A stretch of DNA of 64,000 bases from Phycomyces blakesleeanus NRRL 1555(-) (GCF_001638985.1 NW_017265157.1:558001-622000), one strand, 5' to 3'; counted from the first letter of the stretch, positions 1 to 9,991 are shown. Translations and numbers: made by a program. Notes: generated by a model not told the origin, from the sequence alone.

Positions 1-105
1 CACCGACTCTTTCGTGTCGTCTCAGGAACCATCTGCCTTTGCAAACATTTCCTCCCCTCTCATCTTTTCAGCGACTTTAAAGCGTCTGTGCTGATCAATC
101 AGTAG
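1..105 (+). CDS. possible 3' end of an unidentified gene (truncated at window edge)
   Basis: The first ~100 bases are clearly more GC-rich than the next kilobase. Two plus-strand frames stay open from the window edge: one stops at 92-94 (TGA), the other at 103-105 (TAG). The first has a Ser/Phe/Pro-rich ending (SSQEPSAFANISSP), the second a more hydrophobic one. The sharp fall in GC after ~105 is what a gene end followed by a 3' UTR looks like. Neither reading is recognised and the frame cannot be fixed without the upstream sequence. Confidence 0.25.
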   Translation, partial: HRLFRVVSGTICLCKHFLPSHLFSDFKASVLINQ

Positions 106-505
106 CCTTTTTTCTTCTAGAAAGAATTATGGTGTTTATGTACATTTGGAAAGAGAGTGAGAAACTTTGCTTAATACAGCATCAATTACATGCTTGAAAT
201 GTCATGAATACAACTTATTTTTCCAAAAAAAAACCCCCCATGTGAAAATGTAAGAAAGAAATAGACAACAGCTGCAAGCACCTATTTTTTTTTAATATAA
301 AAAAGCTGTTATAGAATCAGGCTTGTATAATAATTTCACAAGCTATATTGTCCATGTCAACAAGATGACACAGGTATAGTATATGCTGGTGATTATTTTC
401 TGGGGGGTGGTCAATATACGACAACTTCAAATAAGTAGTGACTTATATGATACTTTTCATTGATAGTACCCTATTTTACTGTGTCTTTAATAGTCCATAT
501 GAGGA
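106..505. other. AT-rich intergenic stretch, no gene seen
   Basis: T- and A-rich sequence with homopolymer runs and no frame of coding appearance on either strand. It may hold 3' UTRs of the flanking fragments. Confidence 0.4.
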
Positions 506-1030
506 GCGTCATATAATATTGGATGCGTACTGCGTCCACCAGATTGTTTTATCTTCAAGTCGGTTAATTATTTTTCGCAAAAGTGTTGCGTGCATGTGCT
601 CGAAGTTATCATAATACACACAGAAGAAATCCATCATAGTTTCTCAGCTTTAACATTCTAAATTGTTTCGTTGAGAAAGAAGAAGTAGGCACACATTGTC
701 TATCTTTTTTTTTTCCTTTTTGATGTTGCAGTCTTCAAGTAAGTTGGTCATCTGCGTCAACTGAATCTTGCTTTTCTTCGTAGGCATCGTGAATAGTTTT
801 AAGGCTCTCATTTCTTTTTTCTTTTTTTCATTTTTCTTTGTTACAAAAGCTACATGATAGAGTAGACTTCTTTCGAGAATTGATGGGCTGATTACTGTTG
901 TTGAGCATGCTTATAAAAGAAAAAGGATAGAAAAAGATTACAGGTATATTACTGAAGCGCGCATTTTTTTTTTTAGCAAAATGCGAATGCTCTGTGCAAC
1001 TGACATCAGAGGACTGTCTTTTTCAAATTC
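506..1030 (-). other. coding-like exon fragments of an unrecognised minus-strand gene
   Basis: Several short minus-strand readings look protein-coding although none is long. One at 637-509 gives 42 residues with an aromatic, charged pattern (FFCVYYDNFEHMHATLL, then WWTQYASNII). A second around 820-743 reads ESLKTIHDAYEEKQDSVDAD. A third from an ATG near 910 includes a CSFCNKEK zinc-finger-like pair of cysteines. A fourth lies near 1030-950 (PLMSVAQSIRILL). They are separated by poly-A/T tracts and by stops that no obvious GT-AG intron removes. I infer either a small multi-exon gene whose splice sites I cannot resolve or a decaying pseudogene. Family unknown. Confidence 0.3.
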
Positions 1031-1219
1031 AAAAATTACTATAAACAGTAAAGAAAGAATTTTATAGTTGACCGATAAAAGCCGGTCGACCACAATTAGG
1101 TGAACGCCAAAGGTCAAAACAAAATATCAAATACCTAAATAAAAAAAAAACACGCACGCACGCACACGTACACGCACACGCACACAAAAAAACAAAAACA
1201 AAAACAAAGACAACAAGAC

Positions 1220-2892
1220 ATGTCAGTTCCACTTAGCCAGCTCACCCCTCAAAAAAGAAAGAGGGTAAATATCAATAAGTCTATTGACTTTGTATAGCTG
1301 TAGAAAACCTTTTTTCCTTTTATTTTTATTTTTATTTTTATTCGTTGCATTGTCATCATCATTGTCATCATCATCATCAAATCCATAATCATCACAATTA
1401 TCTTTACCATTTTCATTATACTCATTATCAATATTAATTAATTAATTAGTTAGTTAGCTAGTTAGCTAGTTAGCTATGAAAATAATAAGGATAATAATTT
1501 AGATTTATACGTGTATGCATATATATATATATATATCTTTTTGTATTTATTTGTATTCTTATAAATATATATATATATATAAAATATAGCTTCAATCAGC
1601 AATTAGAAACATCTCCGAGGGATTTATGGTTCTTGTTGAATACTTGGACGACTTTGAAGCAAATATCAAAGAAGTCCCAGCTGAATCAGACCATAAAAAG
1701 AAGCGCAAGGTTAGTAAATCCAAGGACAAGAATGCACCCAAGAGAAACTATCACAGCTATGTTCACTTTGCCGTAAAAATGAGCCCTCTTATCAAAGCCG
1801 AGCATCCTGAACTGAACCAAAAGGAGGTTTACAAGGAGGTTGGCGTAAAGTGGAATGCTTTGACTGAGGAGGAAAAGCAGGTAAACGCACTGATATTATC
1901 GTCATCATCATCATTATTATCATTGGGAGGAGGTTTTTTTTTTTTTTTACAAAAAAGAAGAAAAAAAACTTTACACGCACCTAAATCATTTAATCATCCA
2001 ATCACTCACTCACTCACTCGCTCACTCACTCACTTAATCGCTTAATCTTTTAATCGATCATTTGGTCGGTCGTGTATGTATATAGCCCTACATTGACCTG
2101 GCCAATAAGGACAAGGTCCGGTATTCCCATGAGATGGAGGAATACATCAAAAACCACCCCCCAAAGGATGACTCTGAGAACGAGTCCGATGCTCATGATG
2201 CTGCTCCTGCTCCCAAGAAGTCTTCCAGCCGTAAGACCTCCAAGTCTAAGAAGGCAGCCAAGGCAATCAAGGCCGAGCCTGTTGAGCCGGTATTCCCCAG
2301 CGAGCCTGAAGCTTCGCATACTGAACCAGAATCCGGTGCTGCTGATGAGCCATCTTCTTCCACTACTCCTGCTGTCGCCAGACGCACCTCTGCTCATGAA
2401 GCCCTTGGTAAAGAGATCGTCGACACTATTTTGAGCCGCTTTGCTTCGGAATCCAGCAGCGATTCTGATACAGATGCCTCTGAGTCTAATAAGCCTGCCC
2501 CCAAAAAGAAATCAGCAGCCAAAAAGGCAGCTGCCGATAAGAAGAAAAAGAAGCCTGTCTCCAAGAATGGTTCTAACAAAGACACTGCTCCTACCACTGA
2601 AACCTCTACCGAGACTGTAGACCTTCCTGCAGGTGTACCCCGCCTTAGCAACGATCATTCTCTCACTACCTCGGACTCTAACAAGGAGACTACTGCTGCT
2701 TCCACCGACGATCCCGCCCAAGTCACCTCTTCTACCAAGCCATCATCTGATGACAAGGCAAAGGGCTCAAAGACAAAACTTGTGCGTAAGCTGAACCAGG
2801 TCAAGAACGTTACCAAGGACAACCGCATCAAAGCTCAAAAGAAGAAGCAACAGAAAGTTAAAAAGGACGAGGCCAATGATGATGAAGCCTAA
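1220..2892 (+). CDS. HMG-box chromatin protein, three exons
   Basis: The model has exons 1220-1264, 1590-1880 and 2086-2892 (all phase 0, GT-AG introns), giving about 380 residues. Exon 1 (ATG after a CA-rich leader) encodes MSVPLSQLTPQKRKR. Exon 2 carries an amphipathic helix and then the HMG box, which crosses the second intron (residues ~63-132). It has the usual PKRNYHSYVHF start, the NQKEVYKEVGVKWNAL core and the EEEKQ|PYIDLANKDK splice junction. The box is preceded by a basic KKKRK stretch. The C-terminal ~250 residues are a Ser/Lys/Asp/Glu-rich low-complexity tail. HMG-box proteins of this type bend DNA and act in chromatin; nuclear location is inferred. The splice at 1880/2086 is very secure because it restores the domain. 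Exon 1 is less certain: translation could start at 1626, but the frame is open back to the acceptor at 1589 and reads well. Confidence 0.85.
1318..1480. repeat. microsatellites in HMG-gene intron 1
   Basis: Inside the first intron lie TTTTA pentamers (about 1318-1341), a run of TCA triplets (~1351-1385) and TTAA/TTAG/GCTAG tetramers (~1435-1475). They explain why this intron (325 bp) is long for such a fungus. Confidence 0.7.
1895..2045. repeat. microsatellites in HMG-gene intron 2
   Basis: Intron 2 (1881-2085) contains a TCA/TTA triplet run, a long T tract, and a (TCAC)n tetramer array at ~2005-2035. The array stretches the intron to 205 bp. Confidence 0.7.
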
Positions 2893-2929
2893 ATTGAATT
2901 TAAAGGATAACATAAAAGAAAACTAAAAC

Positions 2930-3120
2930 CCCAAAAAAAAACACACACACACACACACACAAGATCAGTAGATGTGGGAAAGTAAAGAGATTGGGATTGG
3001 GATTGAGATGGGGATGGGGATGGAGCTCAAGGAATAAAGCCCTCCCTTTTTCTTCTTCTTTTTCTTTCTCTTTCTATCCTTCCAATACTCATTCACTCAA
3101 ACACACACACACACATAAAC
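2930..3120. repeat. CA repeats and pyrimidine tract downstream of the HMG gene
   Basis: After the HMG stop there is an A tract followed by (CA)n at ~2940-2961, GGGATT/GGGATG repeats at ~2990-3025, a CT-rich tract, and another (AC)n at ~3101-3115. No gene. Confidence 0.6.
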
Positions 3121-3183
3121 GAACAAACAAGCAGACACATTGAGCTTATTATTATTAGAGAAATTAGCTTTCAAAGTAGAAAT

Positions 3184-3519
3184 TTATTCAGACATTTTAA
3201 CTATATGTCTAATTGACTCAAAGAGACAACCTGTTTACGTTACAGTGATTGGATTGTTGTTGTTATTGTTGTTGCTTGCTTGCTTGACTTTATCAGAACG
3301 TTGGGAAGCGGTTGGTCAATGGACTCCTCTCCAAGTAGACAAAGCAATTGTCATCATATTTTTCTTTGCAGCATTAACATCTCGCTGCCACAGTGTATTA
3401 CAGGTTTTACAGACCAGTAAAGAAAGAGCATTTGGATCGTCAAAAAGTTTAAATGTTCTTTTATAAAATAAGCACAGCTTGGGCATCTCTTTTCGATCTG
3501 TATTTAATTCTCGGTGTGG
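3184..3519 (-). pseudogene. relic of a TnpB/Fanzor-type nuclease C-terminus (OrfB zinc ribbon)
   Basis: Read on the minus strand from 3519, this gives a cysteine-containing stretch, then CKTC, then the motif LWQRDVNAAKNM, a basic W-rich segment, an in-frame TGA (3316-3318), and a tail ending IVKMSE before a stop at 3186-3184. One frameshift lies in the tail near 3240. The C-x2-C followed by RDxNAAxN is the hallmark of the OrfB/TnpB zinc ribbon, also kept in eukaryotic Fanzor proteins. The expected first Cys pair is damaged (C-L-F-Y). No RuvC-like catalytic region is visible upstream. This is a dead fragment, paired with an inverted second copy at 3566-3781. Confidence 0.55.
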
Positions 3520-3565
3520 CTAATATACACTATATAAAATGTTTTCTGAAATCTAACTGCTAAAG

Positions 3566-3781
3566 ATGTTCTTGATGAACCTGAGTACTTGTGCAGAAAT
3601 AAAAATTCAAAATTCAAAAAGTCTAACCGCCTTTCAAAGATCTGATAAAGGCAAGCAAACAAGCAGTAATAGCCACAACAATCAAAGCAGCATGAACTAC
3701 AGCAATAACAATTCCACCACTGTGCCTAAGTTAGTCTGTCTCTTTGAGTCATTTAGACGTATAGTTAAAATGTCTGAATAA
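3566..3781 (+). pseudogene. second, inverted relic of the same zinc-ribbon protein tail
   Basis: This 71-residue plus-strand reading ends in the same tail as the minus-strand relic at 3184-3519. Shared features are TAFQRSDK, an Asn/Ser-rich linker, CLFES.R.IVKMSE and the stop. At the DNA level ~3168-3330 and ~3620-3795 form a diverged inverted repeat around a ~290-bp spacer. The zinc-ribbon Cys residues are not recognisable here, so only the C-terminal tail survives. Assignment depends on the better-preserved partner. Confidence 0.45.
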
Positions 3782-4174
3782 ATATTTACTTTGAAGACTA
3801 CATTCTCTTTGCCTAAATTTCATTCTCGTTCTGTCCACAAAAGGCAAGCATCTTGTCTAAAATTACATTTTGATTTGTCGAAAACATTTCCCAAGTTGTC
3901 TTAATCTCAAGTAGAAACACTGTAATATGGTTCTTATACTACACACACATATAGATATATAGATATATAGAGTAGAATAGAAATTATTATTGGGCTCGCC
4001 ACCTCTTCCCTATCTACTTTTGTGTCATCATAACAGATCATTCAAAAAGAAGTATTTTGATGGTCAAGAGCAAGGTGTATGTTTTAGATAATTAGACTTC
4101 TTTAAATATCTTTATATGTATATTCACATAATCGTTAATTGTAGATTTTAAACATTTATTATATGGCCCATAAC

Positions 4175-5231
4175 TTATTCGTACTGAGACATACGCTCAT
4201 ACCACTCTCTCAGTGACTTTTCTCCATTTGTACCATCCAATATTCTTGACTCCAGTAATGCCTTATCAATAGAATCTATCATCTTTAACTGCGAGAACAA
4301 CACGACATCGGCCCAACCAACTATAAGCCAAAATTATATAATAATATATAAAATTTAAAAACAATTTTCAGTAATTAGTTAATAGATAAATTATTAGCTA
4401 AATAACCAAATAATAACAGTAATCAATTCAAATACCTTTTGATCCGGTCAAATAAGGCGTTTCTGTTAAAGTCTTTCTGGTATCTTTCAATCCTTCATGA
4501 ATCTCCTTAATACGGTCCTCTGGATTTCCCGCAAACTGTTCAATAGGCATTCCATACTTGGCTTCCCGAGTCTTTTGGAACCAGGACTGCACATCCTCAT
4601 CACCAGTTGCCTTGATAACCTTAAACACAACAAGACAAAACAGAGGACGAGCCAGGCGAGTGACAAATTTCTCTTGCATGGATGTATGCAGCTGTTCATT
4701 GCCATGGAATAAACTAGGCGTCTGAGGGTATGTGGCCTCCAGATACTTTGCAATCTTGAAAGAATCCTGAATAACCTTGTCTTTCTCAACATCTACAATG
4801 ATGGGTACAGTAGGAGCCTCGCCAGTCTTGCTGCAAAAAGTAAAGAGTAATGATGAGATTAGTTACTATTTGCGTATATATATATGCGCTTTACAGTGAT
4901 AGTATAATAGAATAAAATATAGACTTACGTGATTTCTGGAATTATAGTATGAACTTCTTGAAAAGTAACCCATTTTGTTTCATAAGGAAGACCCTAAAAG
5001 TGATTTGGGACTTATTAGTTAAAAGTTGGGTGGGTGTGTGGTATACATATATACATATACATATATATATTGATATATTGATATATTGATATTTTGCTTT
5101 GAGCACTAGAAATGATAAAGTGATACCTTTATATTCAGTGCATAGCGTGCCTTATATGTATTTGGAGACCAAGCTTTCTCGCCGAGAGCTGGAAGACGGA
5201 GATCATAAAATTGGATAGGCTTCGTAGACAT
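4175..5231 (-). CDS. glutathione S-transferase, etherase-like (LigE/GTE) class, four exons
   Basis: Minus-strand exons are 5231-5127, 4993-4929, 4830-4436 and 4320-4175; introns are GT-AG and the total is 236 residues. The N-terminal thioredoxin-like GST domain starts IQFYDLRLP and contains WSPNTYKARYALNIKGLPYET, the signature of fungal etherase-type GSTs. It continues with the cis-Pro segment PTVPIIVD and the glutathione-binding IQDSFKIAKYLE. The helical C-terminal domain follows and ends LREWYERM. The usual role is glutathione conjugation or glutathione-dependent ether cleavage and detoxification in the cytosol; the substrate here is unknown. No catalytic residue is obviously missing. A paralogue with identical intron positions lies 630 bp upstream on the same strand (5862-6872), so the pair arose by tandem duplication. 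Confidence 0.85.
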
Positions 5232-5861
5232 AATGTAGAAAAATAGTAAAGAGGTGTGAGAAATTAAAAAATTGGAGTTAATAATACATTTGTATTTATA
5301 GTTTTGGTGCGTATAATCGTTCTTTCAACTTGAGTAGCATATACTCCATTTCGTCTTGTTTCAGTTTGGTTTGCTTTTTATATATACATGTATTCTTACT
5401 TTTCTGTACCTTCATATCTTGCCTAAAAGAATAAGTTGAAGTTTGTTAGGTAGTACAAAACTCTTGTGTGTGTTAACAAAAAAAAATAAAAGCCAGTTAA
5501 TTTGTAAGCAAATAGTTAAAGCTGCAATAGTACTAATATATATATATATATAATATAATCTTTTGAGAAAGCATGTAATTTAACAAACATGGCCTTTACT
5601 TGTTGGAATACTAATGTTATATCAAGGCCAAGGTCTATTTTATTAATTAAGTTTTTGGCTTTCAAAGAAGCATTGATTATTGATTATATACAACTGTATC
5701 TTTCTTTTAATCGTATATTTCATGAATAGTATATCAGCCATGGATCATATATTTCAACGTGGACAATTCAAGAAATAAAGATTTTTCAATTTATTTTGTT
5801 TTCCTTTAAAAAGAGTAGAATATATTCGTATTCTAGTATATTGGATAATACTAATATTGAC
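5232..5861 (-). promoter_or_regulatory. spacer between the two GST paralogues
   Basis: This AT-rich gap holds the 3' flank of the upstream GST gene and the presumed promoter of the downstream one. A (TA)n run is present at ~5541-5555. No defined motif can be named. Confidence 0.3.
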
Positions 5862-6678
5862 TTATATGTATTTGACCATACGCTCATACCATTCCCTCAA
5901 AGTATTGTCGCCCGGAACACCATCCAATATTCTGGATTGAAAGATATCATGGTTAATAACGTCTACCATCATAAAGTTTGCAACCAATACAGCATCAGTC
6001 CATCCCACTAATAAAAAAACACGGTAATTGATTAATAAGAATAGGTCGTCAAATTTATACATATCCATCTAATTGGGTGACTCATCGATACATACCTTTA
6101 GATCCTGACAAGTAAGCAGACTTTGCTAATTTAGCTCTGACATCTATTAGTCCTTCATTGATAATTCTGATTTTATCTTCTGGATTTCCGGCAAAGTTTT
6201 CAATAGTAGTTCCAAACATAGATTCACGACTCTTTCGAAAGGCAGTATTGTCGTCTTCATCACCAATGTTTTTTGACTCAGTCACGACAATAAGACAGAA
6301 GAAAGCACCTGAGAATGAGCTAAAGTTTGCTTCGGCAGCCTCATGTAGAGCTTCATTTCCGTGGAAAAGACTGGGGGCGTCAGGGTAGGTAGCCTCAAGG
6401 TACTGAGCAATTTTCCATGAATCTTGTATAACAAAATTTTTACTCGTGTCCACAATAATGGGAACCGTTGGGGTTTTTGTGGACTTTCTATAGGCAGAAA
6501 AAAAAAGAAAAGGAAAACAACATGTGTTGGCTGTCAGTTATGCTTCGAAGACGAAAATAAACAAGATTAGCGTACGTATTATGGCGCAACTTCACTTACG
6601 TCAATTTAGGAATTACAGTTGAGATTTGGCTAAATGGAACCCATACAGTATCAAACGGAATACCCTTTTATACCCATA

Positions 6679-6709
<31 letters not shown>

Positions 6710-6872
6710 CATAAATATATACTCATAGCTTTTGAATTGGGTGCATATTTAAAATGTATATTAATGTATTTACCTTGATGTTTAAGGAAACACGGGCTTT
6801 AAGAGTATTGTAAGACCAGCACTTTCCTTCAAAGTTTCTGAGCGGAAGATCGTACAGCTTAATTGATTGCAT
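5862..6872 (-). CDS. glutathione S-transferase, etherase-like (LigE/GTE) class, tandem paralogue
   Basis: Minus-strand exons are 6872-6774, 6664-6600, 6487-6096 and 6007-5862, giving 233 residues. Intron positions and phases match the neighbour at 4175-5231 exactly: exon 2 is 65 nt in both, exon 3 is 392 versus 395, and exon 4 is 146 in both. The GST_N part has IKLYDLPL, then WSYNTLKARVSLNIKG, and TPTVPIIVD with VIQDSWKIAQYLEATYP. The C-terminal domain ends LREWYERMVKYI. Sequence divergence from the neighbour is substantial, so this is an old duplication with both copies kept intact. Function is inferred as glutathione-dependent detoxification or ether cleavage; the substrate is unknown. Confidence 0.85.
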
Positions 6873-7695
6873 TGGTTTGACAAGTGTATTAAAACAATAA
6901 AGGATGTATAGAATGTAATTTTAAAAGGATTATTGAACTGAGTATTTATATATATTTGTGTGTTTGTGCGCGTATTCTGTTTTTCTTTTTCTTTTTAGAA
7001 AAATAAAGGAAGCTTATCAAAATTAAGTTTCCTCTTTACTTCTCTTGTTTTAGTGTGGAGTTGGTACATATGTATTCCTTCTTTTCATTTTCAAGACGTA
7101 CCTTTAGTCACAAAATGCGGTACTGTTTTTGAAGCATATGAGCATTTTCTGAACCTAAAGGGAAGGTACATATTTTCATTATGACCCAACCTTCAGATAC
7201 TTAATCTTGAGATATTCCATAAATATACAAGTCTTAAGCAATAATTCAACCGAATGTTTGAGATCAACTCAATTGCTTACTAATTCATTTTTAAGGTACA
7301 GTAAAGTACAAATAAGTAAATTGTTTTTTTTTAAAAAAAATCAGAATAAACTAATGCCTTCCAAAGTCCCCTCCTCTTCCATCCTTCCTAATTTAGGTCT
7401 TGTTTAGTTTCACTAATAATATATATATATATACATGACGAGTGTTTCAGTATTTTATTACACGCTACGTTAATACTCAGGTCATTGCTACACATCGAAA
7501 GCCAAACTATGAATGCCTATATTTCCTGGTATATGGCAAAACATTAGCCGAAATTGAGGCGTACATACCAGGAAATAAGACAAAAAAAATGCATTTACCA
7601 GAAAATAAGAAAATTTATAATTTACAAAGACACTTTGAGAATTGCTTCAATTTATTAAAGATTTCTTTTAAAAAAAGCAATATTTATATTTTTTA
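6873..7695. other. intergenic, probable promoter of the GST gene; no convincing gene
   Basis: AT-rich sequence with TATA-like runs near 6940-6950. An 86-codon plus-strand ORF at 7442-7702 is Lys/Asn-rich with no recognisable domain and overlaps the end of the opposite-strand SWIM gene. I do not call it a gene. Confidence 0.35.
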
Positions 7696-8259
7696 TTATT
7701 GATTATTTGATTTGCGGAAGTTTACTTCATATTTGTCTTTTGAGGATTGAATTGAAAAAAGTAATTGTTGCTGTATGTCATATATACGTTTTGCCTCATC
7801 ATTTGTTGTATATTGGGATAATGTGTCAAGGTCTTGGTGAGATTGATACAGTTTTTGACTTGTTTGAATACATTGATCGAAGAAAAAGGAGGAGAGATTG
7901 GCTGTGATGGCGGTTTTAGGGTTAGGATTGACATAAGTTTCGTAAGTGGTGTTTGAAGGAGCGATGGAAAAGTGTAATTGAAAGGTAGTGTGCAATTTCA
8001 GCAAGTACATGTGTTTGCATGGTCTCTGTCTTCTTTCATAATCGGAACATGTACATTTAATGATCAAATTACGATCCGTAACCTCAACTACGTGTGCAGT
8101 GTTCTCATCAACAAATGACTGAACTTGCCAGTTACTATGTTCTACGGATGTAGGAGCAACAATCATCATCTCTCTTGCATCATCATCGACTTCTTCTGCT
8201 TCCATCTCACGAATTATCTGCTGTCTTGTGAGAGAACTCATTGTATCATTGTTGGTCAT
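7696..8259 (-). CDS. SWIM zinc-finger protein, MULE transposase C-terminus-like
   Basis: An intact 187-residue ORF from an ATG at 8259. Around residues 69-84 it has CTCSDYERRQRPCKHMYLL, a SWIM finger (C-x-C-x(n)-C-x-H). SWIM fingers are typical of the C-terminal part of Mutator-like (MULE) transposases and their FAR1-type derivatives and bind DNA or protein. The C-terminal ~50 residues (HQDLDTLSQYTTNDEAKRIYD and onward) align by eye with the end of the MULE relic at 56583-57224. Upstream an acceptor-like CCCATAG precedes the frame, so the ORF may once have been the last exon of a longer gene. No DDE domain is present. It is either a MULE remnant that by chance has no stop or a domesticated small protein. 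Confidence 0.6.
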   Translation of the reverse strand: MTNNDTMSSLTRQQIIREMEAEEVDDDAREMMIVAPTSVEHSNWQVQSFVDENTAHVVEVTDRNLIIKCTCSDYERRQRPCKHMYLLKLHTTFQLHFSIAPSNTTYETYVNPNPKTAITANLSSFFFDQCIQTSQKLYQSHQDLDTLSQYTTNDEAKRIYDIQQQLLFSIQSSKDKYEVNFRKSNNQ

Positions 8260-8695
8260 TACTCTTTCACGCTATGGGAGAAAAAAATGTGGTTTTCTAG
8301 CAGTTTGACAAGGCAGTTTTCTGACAGTTTTTTTTTTTTTTTTTTTGCTAAAAATCCACTTTAGTGCCATGGAGTTTAAATACTTTTTTGCAAACCTTCA
8401 CTTTTTAATGATCCTTTATTGGCTTTTCTATTGGAAATGATATTTTTTTTAATGTCTTTTTTTTTTGTAGAAGTCAATGAAAGGCCTAGGATTTTATTAA
8501 AAGTCTAATTAAATAGGGAAAAAAACTTAAAATATTTGTTTGTAGAGTTTTGTAAGTTATGTGATCACTTTTCTTCCACTAATTTTTTATTTTGGCTTAT
8601 ATTAGCGACCTTTATGCATTCGGATTTTTCAAATTTCTTTTCAAATGTCAGATAATACATTGTCTTTGTCACACCAGATTAAATTGATCAAATTC
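8260..8695. other. AT-rich stretch, no gene seen
   Basis: Long T tracts (8323-8345) and no coding-like frame. It lies upstream of the SWIM ORF. Confidence 0.4.
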
Positions 8696-8887
8696 CACTG
8701 GATAGACCAGAGAACAAGGAAGACAAGGCCCAAGTGATATTAATCATCTTTTATTCAAACAGCAAAAAAACTATATAAAGTAATTTCTTATTCTTTGTGT
8801 ATCTAATTGATCAGCTACTGGTCATTACAGATATGGGTAGGTGGGAGACTTGGGCTTTGTCTTCCTTGTTCTCTGGTCTATCCAGTG
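8696..8887. mobile_element. MITE with ~40-bp terminal inverted repeats
   Basis: The left arm starts CACTGGATAGACCAGAGAAC. The right arm (8849-8887) is its reverse complement with about one mismatch over 39-40 bp (AAGGCCC versus AAAGCCC). The interior is ~110 bp, AT-rich and non-coding. The CACTG start recalls CACTA-type ends, but the flanks give no clean target duplication (TTC on the left, AAT on the right), so the superfamily is not fixed. Confidence 0.75.
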
Positions 8888-9121
8888 AATTAAGGGTCAA
8901 CTTTAGAATTCTCTCAGAATTCGATGAGACCGTCTGTTGTTGTTGTTTGAGATTATGAAATGAGATATTCGGGATTGTTTATGGGTAAGTATCTCAATAA
9001 TGGGAAAAGTAGATACTGTGAGAGTGTTATTTATTAAAGAGACAAAATAATATTGTTTATATCTGCTACTATTCAAATCCCTGTAATTCAAATCCCTGTT
9101 GTGTAATAGTTGGTTTCTACT

Positions 9122-9513
9122 TGTTGTATCCAACATAATCGTAGATTCAAATAGAGCGCACAGACAATAAGACAAAGACATATTGAATAAGTGGCCAGTA
9201 TCAATTATACATTATTTCTCACACTATCATTAAATAAAGAATATACCGATAACAAGGTCACACACCTTAGTCAACATCACTAATCACTCAAACAAGAGCG
9301 TGAGTAATAACTTAACAATATATTATCTATGATATAAGAAAACAGACATCACATGATATACTCATATCATTATCCTAAATACACACGCAATGTCTATATA
9401 AACTCACATAGCAAATAGCAATAGAAGGGGATCTCTTTTTTCATCAATAAACAAAGTCTTACCGTACTTCTCGTCTGCACTTTGTTTTTCTTTCTTTTTC
9501 TAAAAATATAACA
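9122..9513 (-). mobile_element. solo LTR, family E, minus orientation
   Basis: 392 bp, beginning TGTTATATTTTTAG (at 9513) and ending GGATACAACA (at 9122) on the minus strand. It is closely similar along its length to the plus-strand copy at 22325-22715. It directly cuts the Harbinger fragment at 9514-9991. The flanks do not match (CTACT and AGGAT), so one side has been lost. Confidence 0.75.
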
Positions 9514-9991
9514 AGGATACAGCATTCTCATCTGAGCCAAGTCTCTCCAAGACCAAAGCTAATTGAAGCTTTACATCAGTCTGCTTATGTCCTTTCAGTG
9601 ACTTATATAAAGAACAGTCTTTGATTATCTTGTATAGCTTATTAAACGAGCTTTTGAACATTCTGATTTCTTCTTTGAACCCATCTGCATCTAGGTCTTC
9701 AAGGAAAGCAAGTTTTTCTTCCTTTGATTTAAGCTTTGGCAATGTATTGTCACCCTTGTGTAAGTATCTGTTGGCTTGAAGGTTCTGCTCAAGATCCTTC
9801 ACAACAGCTATCTTCTTTAACTCTGCATCAACTTTCTCTTCAAGGACTTCTGAAATATTTTTCAACAGCTCATCTGCGCTTGCTGATAAAGATTGTACCA
9901 GACTTTTTTTTTTCTTTGCTACAAATTTTCTGATTTTATGCAATTTCTTTAAGGCAGCAACTGTTTGTTGCTTTGCACTGTATTTTGGCAT
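9514..9991 (-). pseudogene. N-terminal fragment of a PIF/Harbinger-type (DDE_Tnp_4) transposase
   Basis: A 163-codon ORF starts at ATG 9991, but its last four codons (LLYF) come from the LTR at 9122-9513. The genuine part is ~158 residues: a basic, coiled N-terminus (KKLHKIRKFVAKKKK) followed by EEIRMFKSSFNKLYKIIKD, SLYKSLKGHKQTDVKLQLAL and LERLGSDENAVS. From recall of fungal Harbinger-like proteins, this is the segment just before the DDE domain, which is absent here. The gene is truncated by the LTR. Confidence 0.5.

Noticed and set aside
2072..2434. Several ORFs of 60-120 codons overlapping the HMG gene
   Set aside because: Shadow frames of the repetitive Lys/Ser coding tail; not consistent with the spliced HMG frame.
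3140..3466. 108-codon plus-strand ORF with a Leu-rich hydrophobic run
   Set aside because: It is the antisense of the zinc-ribbon relic; the Leu run is the complement of its Asn-rich linker.
7442..7702. 86-codon plus-strand ORF
   Set aside because: Low-complexity Lys/Asn/Ile content, no homologue recalled, antisense to the SWIM ORF end.
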